In this document: one piece after another, positions 32,845 to 46,100 of the stretch | Position numbering within the stretch: position 1 is the first letter of the stretch | How the letters are laid out: each line of letters starts with the position of its first letter | Source of the DNA: Ixodes scapularis | Taxonomy: Eukaryota > Arthropoda > Arachnida > Ixodida > Ixodidae | Direction: 5' to 3' | DNA length: 64,000 nucleotides | Assembly: GCF_016920785.2 (NCBI RefSeq) | Contig: NW_024609857.1 | Span: forward strand, 5,885,189 to 5,949,188 | Translations under genes and position numbers: made by a program | Notes under the pieces: model-generated | Seen by the model: the letters and a program-made list of their open reading frames with translations, nothing else | What the model was told of the DNA's origin: nothing | Databases searched by the model: none

Positions 32845-33020
32845 AAATATAAAGACGAAGCCGTTAAAGTAGGTTTAAAAACACGTAACGAAAATCGCTA
32901 ATTGTTTCAAGAACAAATATTTTTGAGTTTGATGAGTTCTAGCCATGCGCTTGACCAATCGGGTGTTTTCGTGACACTCTAACCTACACCAGGTTCAACC
33001 TGGGATTGGACCTGACAGCC

Positions 33021-34103
33021 ATGGACGGGACGCAGCGATGCACAATCTGGGTAGTGGCCTTGGTCCTCCTGGCGAGCGTTCACTCCACCGCCGAAATCGT
33101 CGAGTTCGAGGTAGAGCACGGACCGCTGCAGAACGTCATTTACCTCAGCATCGATGACGGCGTGGTCGTGGTGGGCGGCCGTAACGCCCTCTACAAGCTG
33201 TCCCCAGACCTTAAACTGGAGGCCAAAAAGTCCACGGGACCCCGTCTTGATAATCCCCAGTGCACCCCGGACCCTTTGGAGTGCGCTGAGGGCAGAACTT
33301 TAACAGACAATGACAACCAGGTACTCACAACGTTTGATCCTGTATATCCCCTTGTGCTCGCTTGCGGGACCATCTGGCAGGGTATCTGCTCGTTTCATGA
33401 TGTACGCAAAAAACTGAACGTCTCTATAACAATGGATAAAAAATTGTACGTCAACTACGTTGCCTCTCGTGTCAGCACGGTGGCACTCTCCTTGGGGCAC
33501 ATCCTGTTAGCCGCGTCTACCTACGACGGCCGCCCGTTCAACTACCACCCATTCTCGGTGTCTGCGCGCGTCCTGAACTCGGACGGTTCCGACTTCAAGT
33601 TATACTGGTTGGAATTTTATGGGTCCTCCTCCATCAACATAAGTCGGTCGCTGAAGAAGTCCTACAAGGTGCGCTACGTGTACGGCACGAGCCGTGACAG
33701 ATTCGCCTACTTCATCGCGGTGCACAACACCGGCCTGGCCCTGGAACTGTTCGAGACACGGATATCGCGGGTCTGCGTGAGCGACCGTACCTTATTGACA
33801 TACACCGAGCTGCCCATCCGCTGTGGCAGGGGAGAGTTCGGGTTCCCGATCGCCCAGGCTGCGTCCGCCGGACCAGAGTTCCATGGGGGCGACGGACTGG
33901 TACTGGTGGCCTTCGGCAAGCCCTCCCGAGGCCGGATGCAGGAGAACGACGCCAGCGCCGGCTCGGCCGTCTGCTCTTTCAGGATGGACGACGTCCATGA
34001 TGCCTTTTACGGAGCCATCCGAGAGTGCGATTTGGGCAAGCCGACGTCCAAGTTGTCGCAACTCTACCACCAGCGCGGCACAAACTTGGAGTGTAATCGC
34101 CAA
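33021..34103 (+). CDS. Exon 1: signal peptide and most of the sema domain
   Basis: 361 codons, ending phase 0 at donor CAA|GTAAGT. The signal peptide MDGTQRCTIWVVALVLLA is followed by EVEHGPLQNVIYLSIDDGVV and the sema hallmark CGTIWQGICSF. Unusually, most of the propeller is in one exon. Confidence 0.88.
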
Positions 34104-37100
34104 GTAAGTTCATTGTTCTTTTCCTCGTGCAAGCAAACTGAATATTCTAATAAAAAAAAAGAAGGCGAAAGATGAAAAGGGTTATCAAACTACAGTCGTC
34201 CTGAACATCATCTTACCGTTCCTCACTCAACGAGATTTCGACATTTATCGGTAAGAGCGCCAACGAACGCCGATGTATGAACCATGGTTCAATTGCGTTC
34301 ACGCGCTTCGTGCACGAAGCGCGTGAACGTAATTAAATGAAGCAGGGAGGATCAAAAGGGGAGACTTGACAGATGCGATGTATCAGCGCAGAGACCATGA
34401 GAACGTGATGCTTATTACCTGAGCGCACTTCGCCTTTCTTTGGTTAATGGTAAGTATTTTGAGCTTCACCATTTAATAAAACCCCCTCTGCCCACTCAAA
34501 AGGCCCCTTATTAAATGCGTGACCAAATTCCGTGACACGCTTCTTCATTTTAGATATATTTAGCTCGGTCACAGCTGATTTCGTCGTCAAGTTACCCACT
34601 GGGACTGCAGTGAACAATCGAACAAACATAATATTGTATTTTTCGACCAGAAATCAAGAAGGTTCTTTTGCGAGCCCATCGGGAATAGCTTCATCGAAGG
34701 AACGATTCCCCTGTCCGGAACCCTGGTGCTGCACCTTCAGGACAGGCTGGTCACGTCGGTGACTGTCCTGCGACAGAACATGAGCGTCGTCGCCTGGATT
34801 GGGGACAACAAGGGCTTCCTGTACAAGGTACGTGAACCAACTTGAACGTCCTTCAGCGGTGCCTGTACCTGTTGAGACCCCGAGTGTAGCGAGCTAAAGG
34901 GCCGAACGAAAGATGGGGTCTCAAACAAAGTGGACCATTATCAAACTTGTTTAAGTTATTGTGCACCAAGGAGTTCGTGGTATCCAAAGCTTACTTGACA
35001 AAAGGTCAGCTATTTAGTTTCAGTTTTTATGTTTTACAGGGGAGAGGAAAGGGATCCTATAATATAATTTCAGATTTCACCTTCTTACCTGTAGGCCTTA
35101 TAAAACGTAAGCCGTGGAAATAGTGTTCAATTTACTCTCCAAGAAAAAATGGAGCGCGACATAGTCCCTCAGGGGACTGAATGCGCTGCCGCAACCATTA
35201 GTCCTCCGGAGACTAAGGGGGAGGAGACCGACTTTTGCCCCCCCCCCCTTCCCCCCTCCCATTAGTCTCTCAAAGTTGAGCGCACAGGACTAACTTTTGC
35301 ACCCTTGCGATTAGGCCACTGGGACTTAATGTTGCGCCGTTACCTTATTTATTCCTACATTGCGCTTTTATAGACCCAGGTGGCGCAAGTCAGCGTGAAA
35401 TTCAAAATTAGTAACAATATTGTTATCGTTTGGATAGACCTTTTCCACGCTCATTACAATGACATTTGAACAGCACATTTGTGTGCCTATTATACATTTA
35501 GCATAGGCAAGGGATTAGAACACAGATGACACACACACACACAACGCACGCTTAATGACACGCTAATTCAATATATTTTTTATTTTCGGTCACGCTAATA
35601 CAATCGCCAGCCCCAAAGGCTACCGATGAGCCTTTTATACTGATCATTAGAAGGGTGTCGCTTGGTCAGTGACCATCTCGACCGTGAATGATGTTACAAA
35701 TAAAGTGCTGCTTTCGCAGCAATATTGTGCTCAAATATTGTTGCTAAATATTCCAAGGAGTGTGTCTTTTACTCAGAAACAACGGTACTCACAGTAATTA
35801 TTTGTAATAGTCTATAAAACAGCGTCCCCAAACGCTCCCAGCTGCCATGTTTTCGCTTCCCCGCATAGACTGCCTCCTCTTCTCGCTGACACGTTTCCGT
35901 GGCAACCGCATCGTGTCTTGCGAAAAAGAAACATATACTTTAAAGAATGCAAAAAGAAAACAAAACATAAAAAACCTTTTTTTGTATCTGGAAACATTTT
36001 TATCACGCGCTAGGTGACTATTTTCATCACAGTTAAACCAAAAAGAAAATACAAACGCTTCCAAATCACGTTCCAAAGAATGCAAAGGGGAAGGACGCCA
36101 GGACAGTGGTCAAAAGCCTCATGGCCAGTGCATCAAAGATGGCCGCGCTCGAGTCAGGGCTGGCTTCCACGGCGCTACAGTGTTCGTGCTGGAACAGCGG
36201 CTGGGATCGTCATAAAGTCAGCTCCCAGCGGGCGCGTGCTCTATCTATGCTTCAATGTGACAGCACGAGTTCTCGCTAGCAAAGCGCAGCTGTAGTTTAC
36301 GGTCTACTAAAAGTCCTTAATCTGTCATGTTTAAAAAAAACATTTATAAAGAATCAATTTTTTGTAGCAACAGTAATTTAAATCGAAATAATCTGATTCA
36401 AATAAAATAAATCTTATTTATTTTATTCTTTTTCACATTGCTCTTAATCCGTAGCAGTTATAGATTCTCTTTGACGTCACAGTACACCATGACGTCGCGT
36501 AATGCGATTACGTAACCGTGACGTCACCTGAGGCCACCTAACACCGTGACGACATCATGGTGTCTTCTGGCGTTAAGTGACTTCATTACGTCGTTACCTC
36601 AGGCCACACGACACCCTTAAGTCAGGTGAATTTACAGTTTCACCTGAGGTTGAGGTGCCACGTGACGTCACATGACATTGACGGCGTTTTTGTATGTTCA
36701 GAAAACCCTCGAACTCTGCCCTTCAGGGGCCATTTTCACTATACCAAACGAAGACCGGGACACTTTCCTTGGTTCTCGAAACACCGGGCATTGTGCGTGC
36801 GTATGCAAACGAGTAAGACGTGGCTTAGTCACCTCACCCCACGAGTGCATCTGCGAGCTCGATGTCAGTAATCCCGTCTAGTAGCAGTAAACTACAACTG
36901 AAATTCGGTCACCTTAATTGAGCCCTACACTTACTTTATTTCGAAACGTCCGCTCTTGTTACTTCATTGGGCGAAAAGCAAGCCGCATCCTCACAGGAGT
37001 ATCGAAGTTGAGCCCAGCGTTGACGCATGAGCGTATAAGGAAACGCAATAAATTCCACCTCACTTCTCCACAAAAGTTTGTGTGATCTCTTTCTTGTGTC

Positions 37101-40100
37101 ATCGCATATCTCACACTAAAATTTTATGCTGATAGAAGATTAAGTTTTCGCAAACGTGAGACCGGCTAGCTACGACAGAGGCCTGAAATTATCTGGGCGT
37201 ACCCTAGGCATACTCAGTAAAGAAGAAAGCAAACACATAACAAATATTATGGCCAGTAGCAACCGTCAAGTGCGCTTTGAATAATTTCGTTCGTTTGGCG
37301 CACCGCATGCCCGTCCGGCGGATTTCCGGCGAACGGTGCGACATTCTTCACAAAAGTGCTCGACTTTTGCTTTCTTAATACGGTTTGTATGTGCGAATGT
37401 GCCTATATGATTGCAGGATAACTTTATGCGCATACGCGATGTTCAGTATTAGTGGGATGCAAGCGGGCGGGGATTTCACTTCGTGCAGTGCTGCGGGGCA
37501 GTACAGATAAGACATGAGGAGTGGGTTCAAATGGAGCTTTTCAATTGCGCCTTTGAGTTTTACCTCGCGTTAACTGCAAATAGTTATATTTCGTCTACGG
37601 GCGCACAAAACGAACAAACTTCCTGATCAACAACACTAATGTAAAGGCGCCCAGCTGGATGCTCGCATACTTATTCGTTGCTACAGCTGGTTGATTCGTA
37701 TAGATTCCCGAGCTTCGCAGCGTCGAGATTCCCAGCACTGGCTCGTCCACATACCTCGAAACTCTAACAGAAAGGCTCAAGTACAAAAATATAACAAGCA
37801 TGCGTTAAGACAAGCTGTCTTGGGCTTGTGCTAAAGCTTCGAGGTCTGGCCATTTAAACCAGGTTAGAAACCACAGATGACGCTCTCGGGACCAGAAAAC
37901 ATGAGATAACGGCCGTTAATAGTCCATGCTCTATGTATAATTTCTTGTCGACGTGTGGATCGAAACCGAAGCCACGCCACTCTCCTCCCTAACCAACTAG
38001 TTCCCAGAGTGCAACGTGCGCCGTGTTGCATGCAGGTATTTATAGAAGTAGTCTATTTACCCCTTTCGGAGTAGAGCGCCACCTGTTGCACGCAACCACA
38101 ACTAGGTCCGCCGCCATCACGCAGGGGTCCCGCCAGAACCGCCTGTATTTTACCGCCTACAACGGTGCTGCTTACACTTTGAGTCCCAGTCTGCGCGCGC
38201 CGCATCAATATGCCATCGCATTGCTGCGTACCTTTGTGTAACCAGGATGGATACGTTGACGGAGACGGAAAAAAGGTACGTGTCAGACAAATTCTAAAGT
38301 GTTCAAAAAGAAAAACCGAGTCCTCGTGTTGTTTTCAAAACTTTCGCAGGTTAGACAAGAAAACGCTCTTTTCATCCGTAAGCGGAAGCGTCGCAAACGA
38401 TTATATGTTGTAGTACTGTGGCCGTGTGTCGCGCCCCGTCTTTAACTGGAGAGGTACGGCTGCGGTTCAGTGCGCGGCTCGCATGCGCGAGCGGCTCCCT
38501 CCTTCAGTGCTTCTTCACTGGAACCGAGGCCGTTTTAGGTACTAGTTCGGCGTGTAGATGCATGATTACTTCTTCCTCAAGTTCGTTTCCTTTACTTTAT
38601 TTCGCAAGTTCGGTTCCTTTACATTTACAATGGCCATCCAACGACTGGCCTCGCACCCCAACTGCCTCCATCACAGTATACGGATCCTGGGTCTTCTTTT
38701 TGCTTCAGCAGCAGGAACCCTTGACGAAGAAACTTCCCGCACTGAGTGGGATAAAAAAAAATTATACACCGGTTTCACACTATAAACAGCTGTGCATATT
38801 TTCTGTGCAAATAAAGATCAGTTCCAGCACACTTTTTTTTTTTTTTTTTTTGCAATGTCGCGTTTCGAGTGGGTTCAAACAAACGTGGTACGTTTACAAA
38901 CGCCGTTAAATAAACCCAATAGATCAGTGGTTCTGGAAAGTCTACTCTGTAGCTTTGTGAGGAATGCCACAAACCGCTTAACTTGTTAGTCTTCAAAAGG
39001 TTACCGAGGAAGGAATTTAAAATGCGGGGCTGCCTGCCACCCACCCCTACAACCTTTTCTGCTGTTCTGTACGATTTGCGATTGCGATTTCTTGAACACT
39101 CAAGGTTGTGACTCGTGAGGCACCTTTTGCAGTTACTGGTACGCGGTCTTAAATTTATTGGAGGGGTACGAAAAACGAAACGAGCGAGTTCTCGGCTGTC
39201 ACCGAACGACAAGCGTACCGGGTCGTTCGGAGTGGCCACGCTAAAAGCGCGATCACTATGATTATCTGTATTAAAATTATGGAATGTTACTAAAAAAAAA
39301 AAACACTACAAAACAAGAAAGAGCTTGCCTGTTGCGTGAGTAGTTAGCCCTTATCGATGCGGGGACCACGTATGCTTCGACGACGAAGTTGTAGCTTCTT
39401 TCCATGCACCGGTCTGTGCCTGACCGGCTCCTGTAAAACTGCTCCACCTTTCTGTCACTTATATGTGGCAGTATCGATAGATCATTAGACCAACAGGTGA
39501 TCGGGAAAACACCCGCACAAGCCATAGCTCAAAACGCTACGGCGGCTACGCTGCACGCCGACTGGTCGAACGCAAGGTCGAACGAGACGAACCCTGCGTA
39601 ATGGCGGCGATTACCCAATGATGCTAGATGTTTTACAATTCCGCCTAAATTTTTTTAAGTGTTGCCAAAATTCTGAAAGGGGTCTATTGACGGACTCCTC
39701 CGCGCCAGCTGCACTCCGAAGAAAAACTGGTAGCACATGTAGCTACGTATATCTGCCATTATCTGTATAAATGTGTGTGTTATGTGCCTGTTTTCATCAA
39801 CATTATCATCATCGTTTACGCCACTCCGTGCGAAGAGCACGTTTGATGAAACCTCCTGCATGTGGGGAAACTTTCAACTATGGAAGTCTAGATCAGAGCC
39901 GTGTTTACAGGTTCGCCGGGTGGCGGTGGTTATGCTAGAATGTGACCCTTTGTGTGAGTGTCCCACAGCCAAGGTCAAGGGAGATAAGAGAAAGTTTACC
40001 CAAGTGTCATTGTCCTTTTTTTTTGTGTGTTTTTTTTTAAACTTTGCAGCTGAGTTTGAGACGTTGCCTCCTCTTTTACTACCTTCTGTTGTGTTCTCTT

Positions 40101-43100
40101 TCTGCCCCAGTCTCAGGTTTACAGTCATGTTCAACTTACACCAGCTCGCCTGCACTCTGACTATTTTTTCGTTAAGAGGTAGTATTGTTGACACGAACGT
40201 AGGCTTGCCTATTGGGCAAATAGCTTTTTAACTAATTGTATACCTAACCACATTCTCCGTAAGAGGAAAGCTTTTTATAAGAGAATGTTGCAGTTGACTA
40301 CGTCGAATGCCTTACTCAGGTAAAAAAAAAAGACGTGAAGCTGACCTATATTACAAACTACTTTAGATGCAGCAGACGTAAAAGATACAGGAGAGAAAAA
40401 GATCTCACTCTGCCGGCCATGAAGCTATGCTGATTAAGAGTGAATATACTACGAAACTTGAAGGAAAGGGATTGATGGATAACCATTTCAAAGAGTTTGA
40501 AAAAAGAAGAGAGAAGAGAAATGGGTCTGTAGTAAAGAACGTCACCACTATTTTCAGATTTCAGGACCGGAACAACCACTGCCACTCTCAAGTCGTCAGG
40601 GTATATTCTTGACGTCAAGGAGCTATTAAAAATTGTGCAGAAGATAGGCGTAAATAATTCATGATAACCCTTAACAATTGCAGCGGGTACCCCGTCAGGA
40701 CCTGCAGACAATGCGGGTCTCATTTCCTTGATACATAGCCTACCATATTCCTCATCGAGAACTGCAGAACCTAATGGGTCAACAAACCCGTCCGAGTGAG
40801 GCAATACAGTTGAGGAACAGTTATTATTATTATTATTGTAGACTGACGCCAAGTGATCCGCAAACAACTCAAACATGACATTCGCACTGCCGCTATGCTG
40901 TTCGAGACGATTTCGGAGTCAATAATTTTTCCCAAGCGCGATTTAGCGTACCTCCAAATTTATTGGGATTTTTTACGAGATCTGATTCTACTGAGACACA
41001 ATGCGCCTGGCGATCACGGTTTAAAATTTTTTTCATCGCTGTCTGAAAATTTTAAATTCAATTTCCCACTTTGGAAGACCACTTTTCTTAAACCTGATGT
41101 GCTAAAAATCCTTTTCTGCTTTAAAAGCTTCCTGAGTTCACAAAATAACCAGAGAGGGAAGAGAGATTTTTCAGATGTTCTGAGAGGGATATATATGGCC
41201 ATGATCTCCTGAAAACACTTGTAAGGAGATATACTTGGTCGTTGACATCAGACGACTCCAAGATAGAAGCCCAGTCAACACTCGATAGGTGGTGATACAT
41301 TCCATTGGAGTCCCCCGCTGAATAGTTATACGATGTGTGTGAGGAATGTCCATTAGAGGGACTGAGGACCGGAGGATCAAAAATAGAAAGAACTACATCA
41401 AGAGCAGGGTGATATCTATCTTTAGGAAGCATAGAAAGTTCACTTCGAGCCACACGTACACCGTTCGTGTTTGAAAATAATAATAATAATAATAATAATT
41501 GTGGTTCACTTTAAGATTGATTTCGGAGAGCACAGGCATTGTTGGGTCTGTCCTTGTGCTACTGCTTCGTATAGTATTCGCTTTGAGTGCGTCTCAAACT
41601 TTTTACATTACTGCAATTCCTCTTCATTGTCAACAAGACCTAGAATTTGTATTTTGTTACCATTCAGCACAGTGTACGCCATGTATGGTTATATTCAGTG
41701 CTCTTTTCTACTTGTGTGTTTTATGTATTCATTTCCATTCGGTGTGCCAGTACCAAGACCGAAAGGTTGTTCCTGGGCACTATAATAAACATTGATTGAT
41801 TGATTGATTATTATTATTATTGTTATTATTATTATCATTTACCAGAATCAAGACCGCATAGGTGTTCCTGGACACCCAATACAAATTGATCGATTGATTT
41901 ACAGCGGAGCTGTTAAGGACTAGGTTCCCCAGGATCATGTCGGGTACCAGACAAATGTCGACACAACACTCTGGTTGCCTCCGTTGCTCATAGATGGCGG
42001 CAGCTGTCCAGAGTGCTGTGTTTTCCCGTTGTCTGCTTGCCGCCGTCGCTCATAGATAGCCGCGACCTTTCCAGCCTTTTCACTCTGGCTTGCCGACTCG
42101 CGGACGGCCATTACATCGTTTCCCCCATAGTACAGTTTCGCTGGTCTTCCTTCTTCACCAGAGTGAAAAGGCGGAAAGTTTATTATTTTCAACTTTTGCG
42201 TGGGCGCTTGCTCGGTGTTTTATAGCTCGTTTAATGCTTCGATGTAGCCGTGCTGCATCGAAGCTAAACTGGTGCTCGATTTGTCAGATGTGCTCCACGG
42301 TCTGTTTTCAGTATAAGCTGGAAGAATCGGCCTGGACCTTGCTGTACTCCACCGACCTGAGTGGGGGCCTCGGAACGGCCATCGAGAAGTCCACAGCCGT
42401 GGATCCGGACGGAAACTTCGCATATTTTCTGACGGGCAAGAAGGTATATCGGGGCACTCCACTCAAGTCTTCATTTATCTGTATTTTCTTAACGAATTAA
42501 GCCGCTCTATTTGACACAGAGCGGGTCCCCCAAAGCAATATTTCTAAAGTTTTTTTTTCTTCTCTTTATTTTCTCCCCCTCCGAGAATGGACGACGCATT
42601 GCCCAACGCTGAGCCTCCGTCCAAAATGTAGCGCTAACAATCCGAACCAGCTGCCAAAGTTTCATAACTAACCATTATCTTATTCAAAAGCTATCAAAGG
42701 TTTTCTTTTTTTGAAACTCTTTATGGAAAAATAGGGCCCGTTTATGGGGGGTTTGCTGCCATCAAGCACCATGTATAGGAGGGCTCCGTCGGTTGCCATT
42801 TTCCCCCCGAAAATTAAAAAAAAAAATCACATAAAATTAATAAGATAACGGTTAGTTCTGAAACTTTGGCATCTGGTTCAAGCAGCTAGCTTTCCTTTTG
42901 GGTGAAGAACCAGCGTTCAACGATGCGTATGTCACTTTTGCGAAAAAAAAAAAAACCGCTAAAAAATATTTTTCTTGAATGGATGCTTGTAGATAGTGGT
43001 GTTCAATCCTTTATAAAAGCATATGTATATATATATAAATATAAAAAAAGTGTTGCACCCCGTTTCGAACACGGAGCGCAGCCAGTTTTAGTTTGAAACG

Positions 43101-46100
43101 GGTACGGGTTCGGGTTCGGGCTCCAAAAGCGTGCTTCCCCGCGAACTATTCGACAACGACGCCACGGTTTCAAAAATAATCTACGAAGGACTGCTTCAGC
43201 CCTTTTTAGGCCACCGCAATTGTTCCAAATTGCCACAAGCGTTGTTCTTTGTTGCAGTCACTTATGGCCTCAAGAAAAGAAACATCAACTGATATGGCTC
43301 ATGCATGTGATATCACTAAGGTACATGTATATTACACCGAAAATACGAACATCATACAACTGGAAATTTACGCGGAACTCCGGTGGCCGGCCTTCAAAAT
43401 ATGCGCTCTCAATCTGCGGCCAAAAGGGTGTTAAAAGGATTTGTTTGGCTAAGTTCGTCATCACAAAGGAATCTTAAACCGAGTGGCGGTCTTCTTTCAG
43501 GTGGTGCGTGTTCCGGTGGGCTTGTGTTCTCTCTACGAGAGGTGCTCGGACTGCATGAACAGCACCGAAGACCCGCTGGTGTGCGGCTGGTGCGGCTCTT
43601 ATTGCGCCACTTTTGACGAGTGCCCTCCCACTACAAACTTCATCGTGCAAGGCTGTCCCATTCTCCTGAAGAAGGCGAGTGACACACTACAGCGCTGGCA
43701 AAGCGGTCCAGCTTGTGCGAATTATGTCAGTATTCGTATAAAAAATCCCTCGAAACTTTTTTTTTTTTTTTAATTTTTTGGGGAATCGAGAATTAGCGGT
43801 GGCCTCATAACGGTTGCAAAAAGAAAAAAAAAATAGGAAACTGTTTGATAGCGTTTAATGGGGTTGGTAAACAAACTTAATCGAAATCCTTGATGCCTCA
43901 GTGAATCGATAGTCCGGACGAAGGTTCTCCAAACGCCGCATGTGTCTCCGCAGGTGTCTCCGACCAAGGGTCCCAGTTCCGGAGGCACGCTCCTGACCCT
44001 GGAGGGCGACAACTTTGGCTCCCCCGCGCACAAACCTCACAGCTCCATCCAGATCACCCTGGGCAACAAGCCCTGCACACTGGTCCACTGGAATTTCACC
44101 TTGTCAGTAGCGCCTTTCATCTGAGTCTTAGCGTGGGCAATGGTCCACGAAACTCGCTTTATCGGGCAGCAACCAGCACCTTGGAGAAATAATCATGCGT
44201 GTAAGCTGGAGAAGTGTACGCTATCATGTCATGTGGGCATGCCAAAGATCATCGAAATTTAGAGGCGTTGGCGATTCATGCAAGTAGGAATCAAAAGCGT
44301 ATACATTATACAGCGTGTCTGGCGCACTTGATGAACCAGGAACATTTCTATTTCTGGAAAGGGTATGTCAACATAGCAGCTGATGGCAAATGTCACTTTT
44401 TATGAGCATAACGACTTGCATGATATACTGTAGGCCCCTAAAGGTTGCACAGGGAATTTTATAAGCAACGTTTATGATAACAGTTCTTGCCATTTCATTA
44501 AAACAAAGTTTATTTTCAAAGGCTCCCATCTACTAGAGGTTTTATGAGTGCATTTCCTATGGTATATTCCTGCATATAATGATAACCAGAGACCAAGAAC
44601 TGTTTCGGTCAAAACTTGTGATGCTGGCCTCAAGTTGTAGCAATGCTAAATAGTTTTTTTTTTTCTGAAACATCGTCGACCAGAAGACTAACAATCCAGA
44701 CAAGTAGGAGTAACGGTCGTAGTCGATTGTGATAGGGACAACTTAAAAATAAACCTCCTAGTATCCTTAAATTGGCATTCGACGTTTCCCTAAGCCGTCT
44801 GCTTCAGGACCCAGAGAACTTTAAGTCTCTCAGCTTAACGTCCTCTGAACTCGTACAACTGCAGTCGCTTAGAACCGTAAAAAAAAGTTTATATATCGTC
44901 GTTTATGTACTATAATTTCTGAATTTCTTTTGCTGTCTGGTTAGGTTGTCATGTGTTTTAAAGCGGTAGCCTTGAAGCCCAACCACGCACAAGATCACGT
45001 AATGCCCGTGGCGAAAGTGTAAGCTCCAGTCGGGTAAGTTTCGGTCGCGTAAGCTCGTAAGCGCCGGTAGCTAAAGCTGGCGTGACCTTACGTTGCTGAC
45101 GTCGTCCTAGAGGTAATCCCTGAAGTCTTCCTAGACGCCGTCTTTGAGGTCGTCCCAGAGGTCGTCCAAGACGTCGTCAATAACACTGACCTATAAGACG
45201 TCGTCCTAGACGCCGCCTTTGACGTCGTCCTTGACGTCATCCTTGAGGTTGCCCTAAAGGTAGTCCTCGACGTAGTCCTACACGCCGTTCTTGACGTTGT
45301 GTTCGACGTTGTCCAAGAGGTCTTCCTAGGCGTCGTACATCATATCGTCCTCTATAACGTTACCCTTGACGTCCTCGTAGACATCGTTCTTGACGTTGTC
45401 CTCGACGTCGTCCCAGATATTGTCCTTGAAGTCGTCATAGACGTCGTTTTCGACGTCGTCCTCAAGGATGTCGTCCTATTCGTCGTTGTTGAGGTCGTCC
45501 TAGAGGTCTACCTAAACGTCGTTTTTGAAGCTGTAATTTAGGGCCTTGTCCTTGACGCCGTCCCTGACGTCGTCCTCGATGTGTGTACGGCATTACAACC
45601 ATTTAATAACTGTACCATTTCCTTTCCTAATATTTTTCACTAACGATCCTCCTGTAAAGCTACAGCATTCCATCGCATTTAGCAGAATGTCAATAGAGAG
45701 AGCCAATTTTAAAGCGGTAGCTTTATAGGCCCAACCATGCTCAAGGTGACTTTAGTATCCTTAAGGTTACGTGCCGCCCGTCGCTGAACTCTAAGTTCGC
45801 GGAATCAAGGTGACGAAGTGCCCGTGGCAGAAGTGCAAGGCCGCGTAATCAAAGTCACGTAAGCGTCGGTTGCGTAAGCTCCGTTCACGTAAGCTAAGTT
45901 GCGTAAGCTCGTCAGCGCCAGTAGCTGAAGCTGACGTGACCTGACGTCCTGACTTCGTTCTCGACGTCGTCGGAGAGGTCGTCCAAGAGGAGGCTTTTGA
46001 GGTCATTGCAGAGTTCGTCCTTGAGGCACATTCTTTACGTCGTTTTCTGGGACGTCATGCTCGACGTCATCATTGACGGCGTCTTTGACGTCGCCCTAGA

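Noticed and set aside
45299..45541. 80-codon frame of DVVLDVV repeats
   Set aside because: It is the GTCGTC minisatellite read in one frame; the array continues beyond both ends with stops.
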